A DNA stretch of 64,000 nt, from NCBI RefSeq assembly GCF_028609865.1, contig NZ_CP063194.1:2170001-2234000 (forward strand). Reading direction: 5' to 3'. A program made the position numbers and the translations under genes. Source of the stretch: Corynebacterium jeddahense. Its GTDB lineage: Bacteria; Actinomycetota; Actinomycetes; Mycobacteriales; Mycobacteriaceae. Positions 63,531 to 64,000 of this stretch are shown piece by piece (the stretch's first letter is position 1; each line of letters opens with the position of its first letter). Below the pieces are notes generated by a model that searched no databases, was not told the DNA's origin, and was given only the letters and a program-made list of their open reading frames with translations.

Positions 63531-64000
63531 ATGCAGATCAGATCCTTACGGATGGCGAATTTCCGGCGGTTTGACCATCTCGAAGTCGATTTCGATCCAA
63601 AACTGACCGTAATAGCTGCGCGCAACGGCAAAGGAAAAACGACAGTGCTCGAAGCCACCGCACTTGCACTCGGTCCGTTTGTTGGCGCGTTCGATGAAAG
63701 TCGCGGCGAGAACATCAAACCCAGCGACGCCCGCTTCACTGGAGTGGAACGCGAAGGCGACAACGAGCAAGCATTTCCAGTTGTCATTGACGCGGTATTC
63801 AACAACCCCGTCCTGCGGTCAACCCGCGAACTTCGCGGTGCCAAGCGTTCAACTACAACCGGCGGTTCTCGCAATTTCGCGGACTACGGCAAGACGCTGC
63901 AGGACGCGGTTCGGGAATACCAACCAGTGGTTCTTCCGGCAGTTTGCTACTACAGCTCAAAGCGTTTGTGGGTGCACCACAACCGTAGTTCATTGAAAGC
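63531..64000 (+). CDS. AAA-family ATPase, N-terminal part (cut by window edge)
   Basis: 156 codons visible, ATG 63531 with GAGGAGG 5 bp upstream. Starts MQIRSLRMANFRRFDHLEVDF and has Walker A AARNGKGKTTVLEA (about 29-42), the layout of RecF/SMC-like and OLD/PtuA-type ATPases, which begin with a short strand–loop–strand before the P-loop. The visible part continues to a YYSSKRLW region typical of AAA_23-type proteins. Lower GC and position after a truncated adhesin suggest acquired DNA. Anti-phage systems (Septu, Gabija-like, retron-linked) use such ATPases, but the partner gene would lie outside the window. Confidence 0.8.
   Translation, partial: MQIRSLRMANFRRFDHLEVDFDPKLTVIAARNGKGKTTVLEATALALGPFVGAFDESRGENIKPSDARFTGVEREGDNEQAFPVVIDAVFNNPVLRSTRELRGAKRSTTTGGSRNFADYGKTLQDAVREYQPVVLPAVCYYSSKRLWVHHNRSSLK

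Overview
The window is high-GC actinobacterial DNA from a mycolate-bearing Corynebacterium. The clearest evidence is two conserved neighbourhoods: ppk2–porA–porH–groEL2 (about 19.6–23.1 kb, with porin peptides of only 48 and 41 residues) and NUDIX–glnX–glnH–pknG followed by ackA–pta–purT (about 45.2–61.2 kb). Two SpaA-type pilus clusters, an Mrp antiporter operon with MrpA fused to MrpB, and the DUF3263–def–GNAT–xthA–cls block fit the same genus. The species cannot be fixed from this sequence alone.

Layout. 0–6.7 kb is accessory and unstable: a class F-like sortase cut by the window edge, a nucleotidyltransferase, an XRE regulator and a RelE-like toxin in an unusual divergent/convergent arrangement, then a mosaic of decayed duplicates (metallophosphoesterase, sortase, nucleotidyltransferase, ABC ATPase fragments), a NYN-domain gene and a frameshifted metallophosphoesterase. 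6.8–19.5 kb holds two sortase-assembled pilus operons on the minus strand: major pilin–sortase C–minor pilin–tip protein, and major pilin–sortase C–large LPXTG protein. 19.6–23.3 kb has PPK2, the porin pair and groEL2 under two CIRCE elements. 23.3–31.2 kb has an M20 peptidase and mrpACDEFG. 31.2–32.7 kb is a three-gene operon read as a toxin–antitoxin–SecB-like chaperone (TAC) module. 32.7–43.3 kb has a GCS2-type ligase, tandem duplicated palindromic repeats split by an IS3-family element, a LytR_C-domain protein, DUF3263, def, a wall-anchored protein, a GNAT protein, xthA, cls and a DUF559-like protein. 43.5–61.2 kb has an ABC exporter, NUDIX, glnX–glnH–pknG, an inserted pair of surface genes (metzincin protease, Thr-rich adhesin), ackA–pta and a PurT-like gene. 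61.3–64 kb has the 3' part of a large adhesin and the start of an AAA ATPase that runs off the window.

How the parts work together. Much of the window serves the cell envelope: pilus subunits and their sortases, mycomembrane porins, adhesins, a surface protease, cardiolipin synthase and a wall-anchored Ser/Thr-rich protein. GlnX–GlnH–PknG is the amino-acid-sensing branch that in C. glutamicum acts on OdhI and 2-oxoglutarate dehydrogenase; AckA–Pta interconverts acetate and acetyl-CoA. Mrp handles Na+/H+ exchange.

Most notable unexplained signals: (1) an 11-base word CGTCGATANGC found 17 times on both strands, inside genes and between them; (2) the TAC-like operon; (3) the nucleotidyltransferase/XRE/RelE cluster with a palindrome in the divergent promoter; (4) a palindromic bidirectional -10 element from which both DUF3263 and def appear to be transcribed leaderless; (5) an IS3-family insertion with a reconstructable 3-bp target duplication inside a palindromic repeat.
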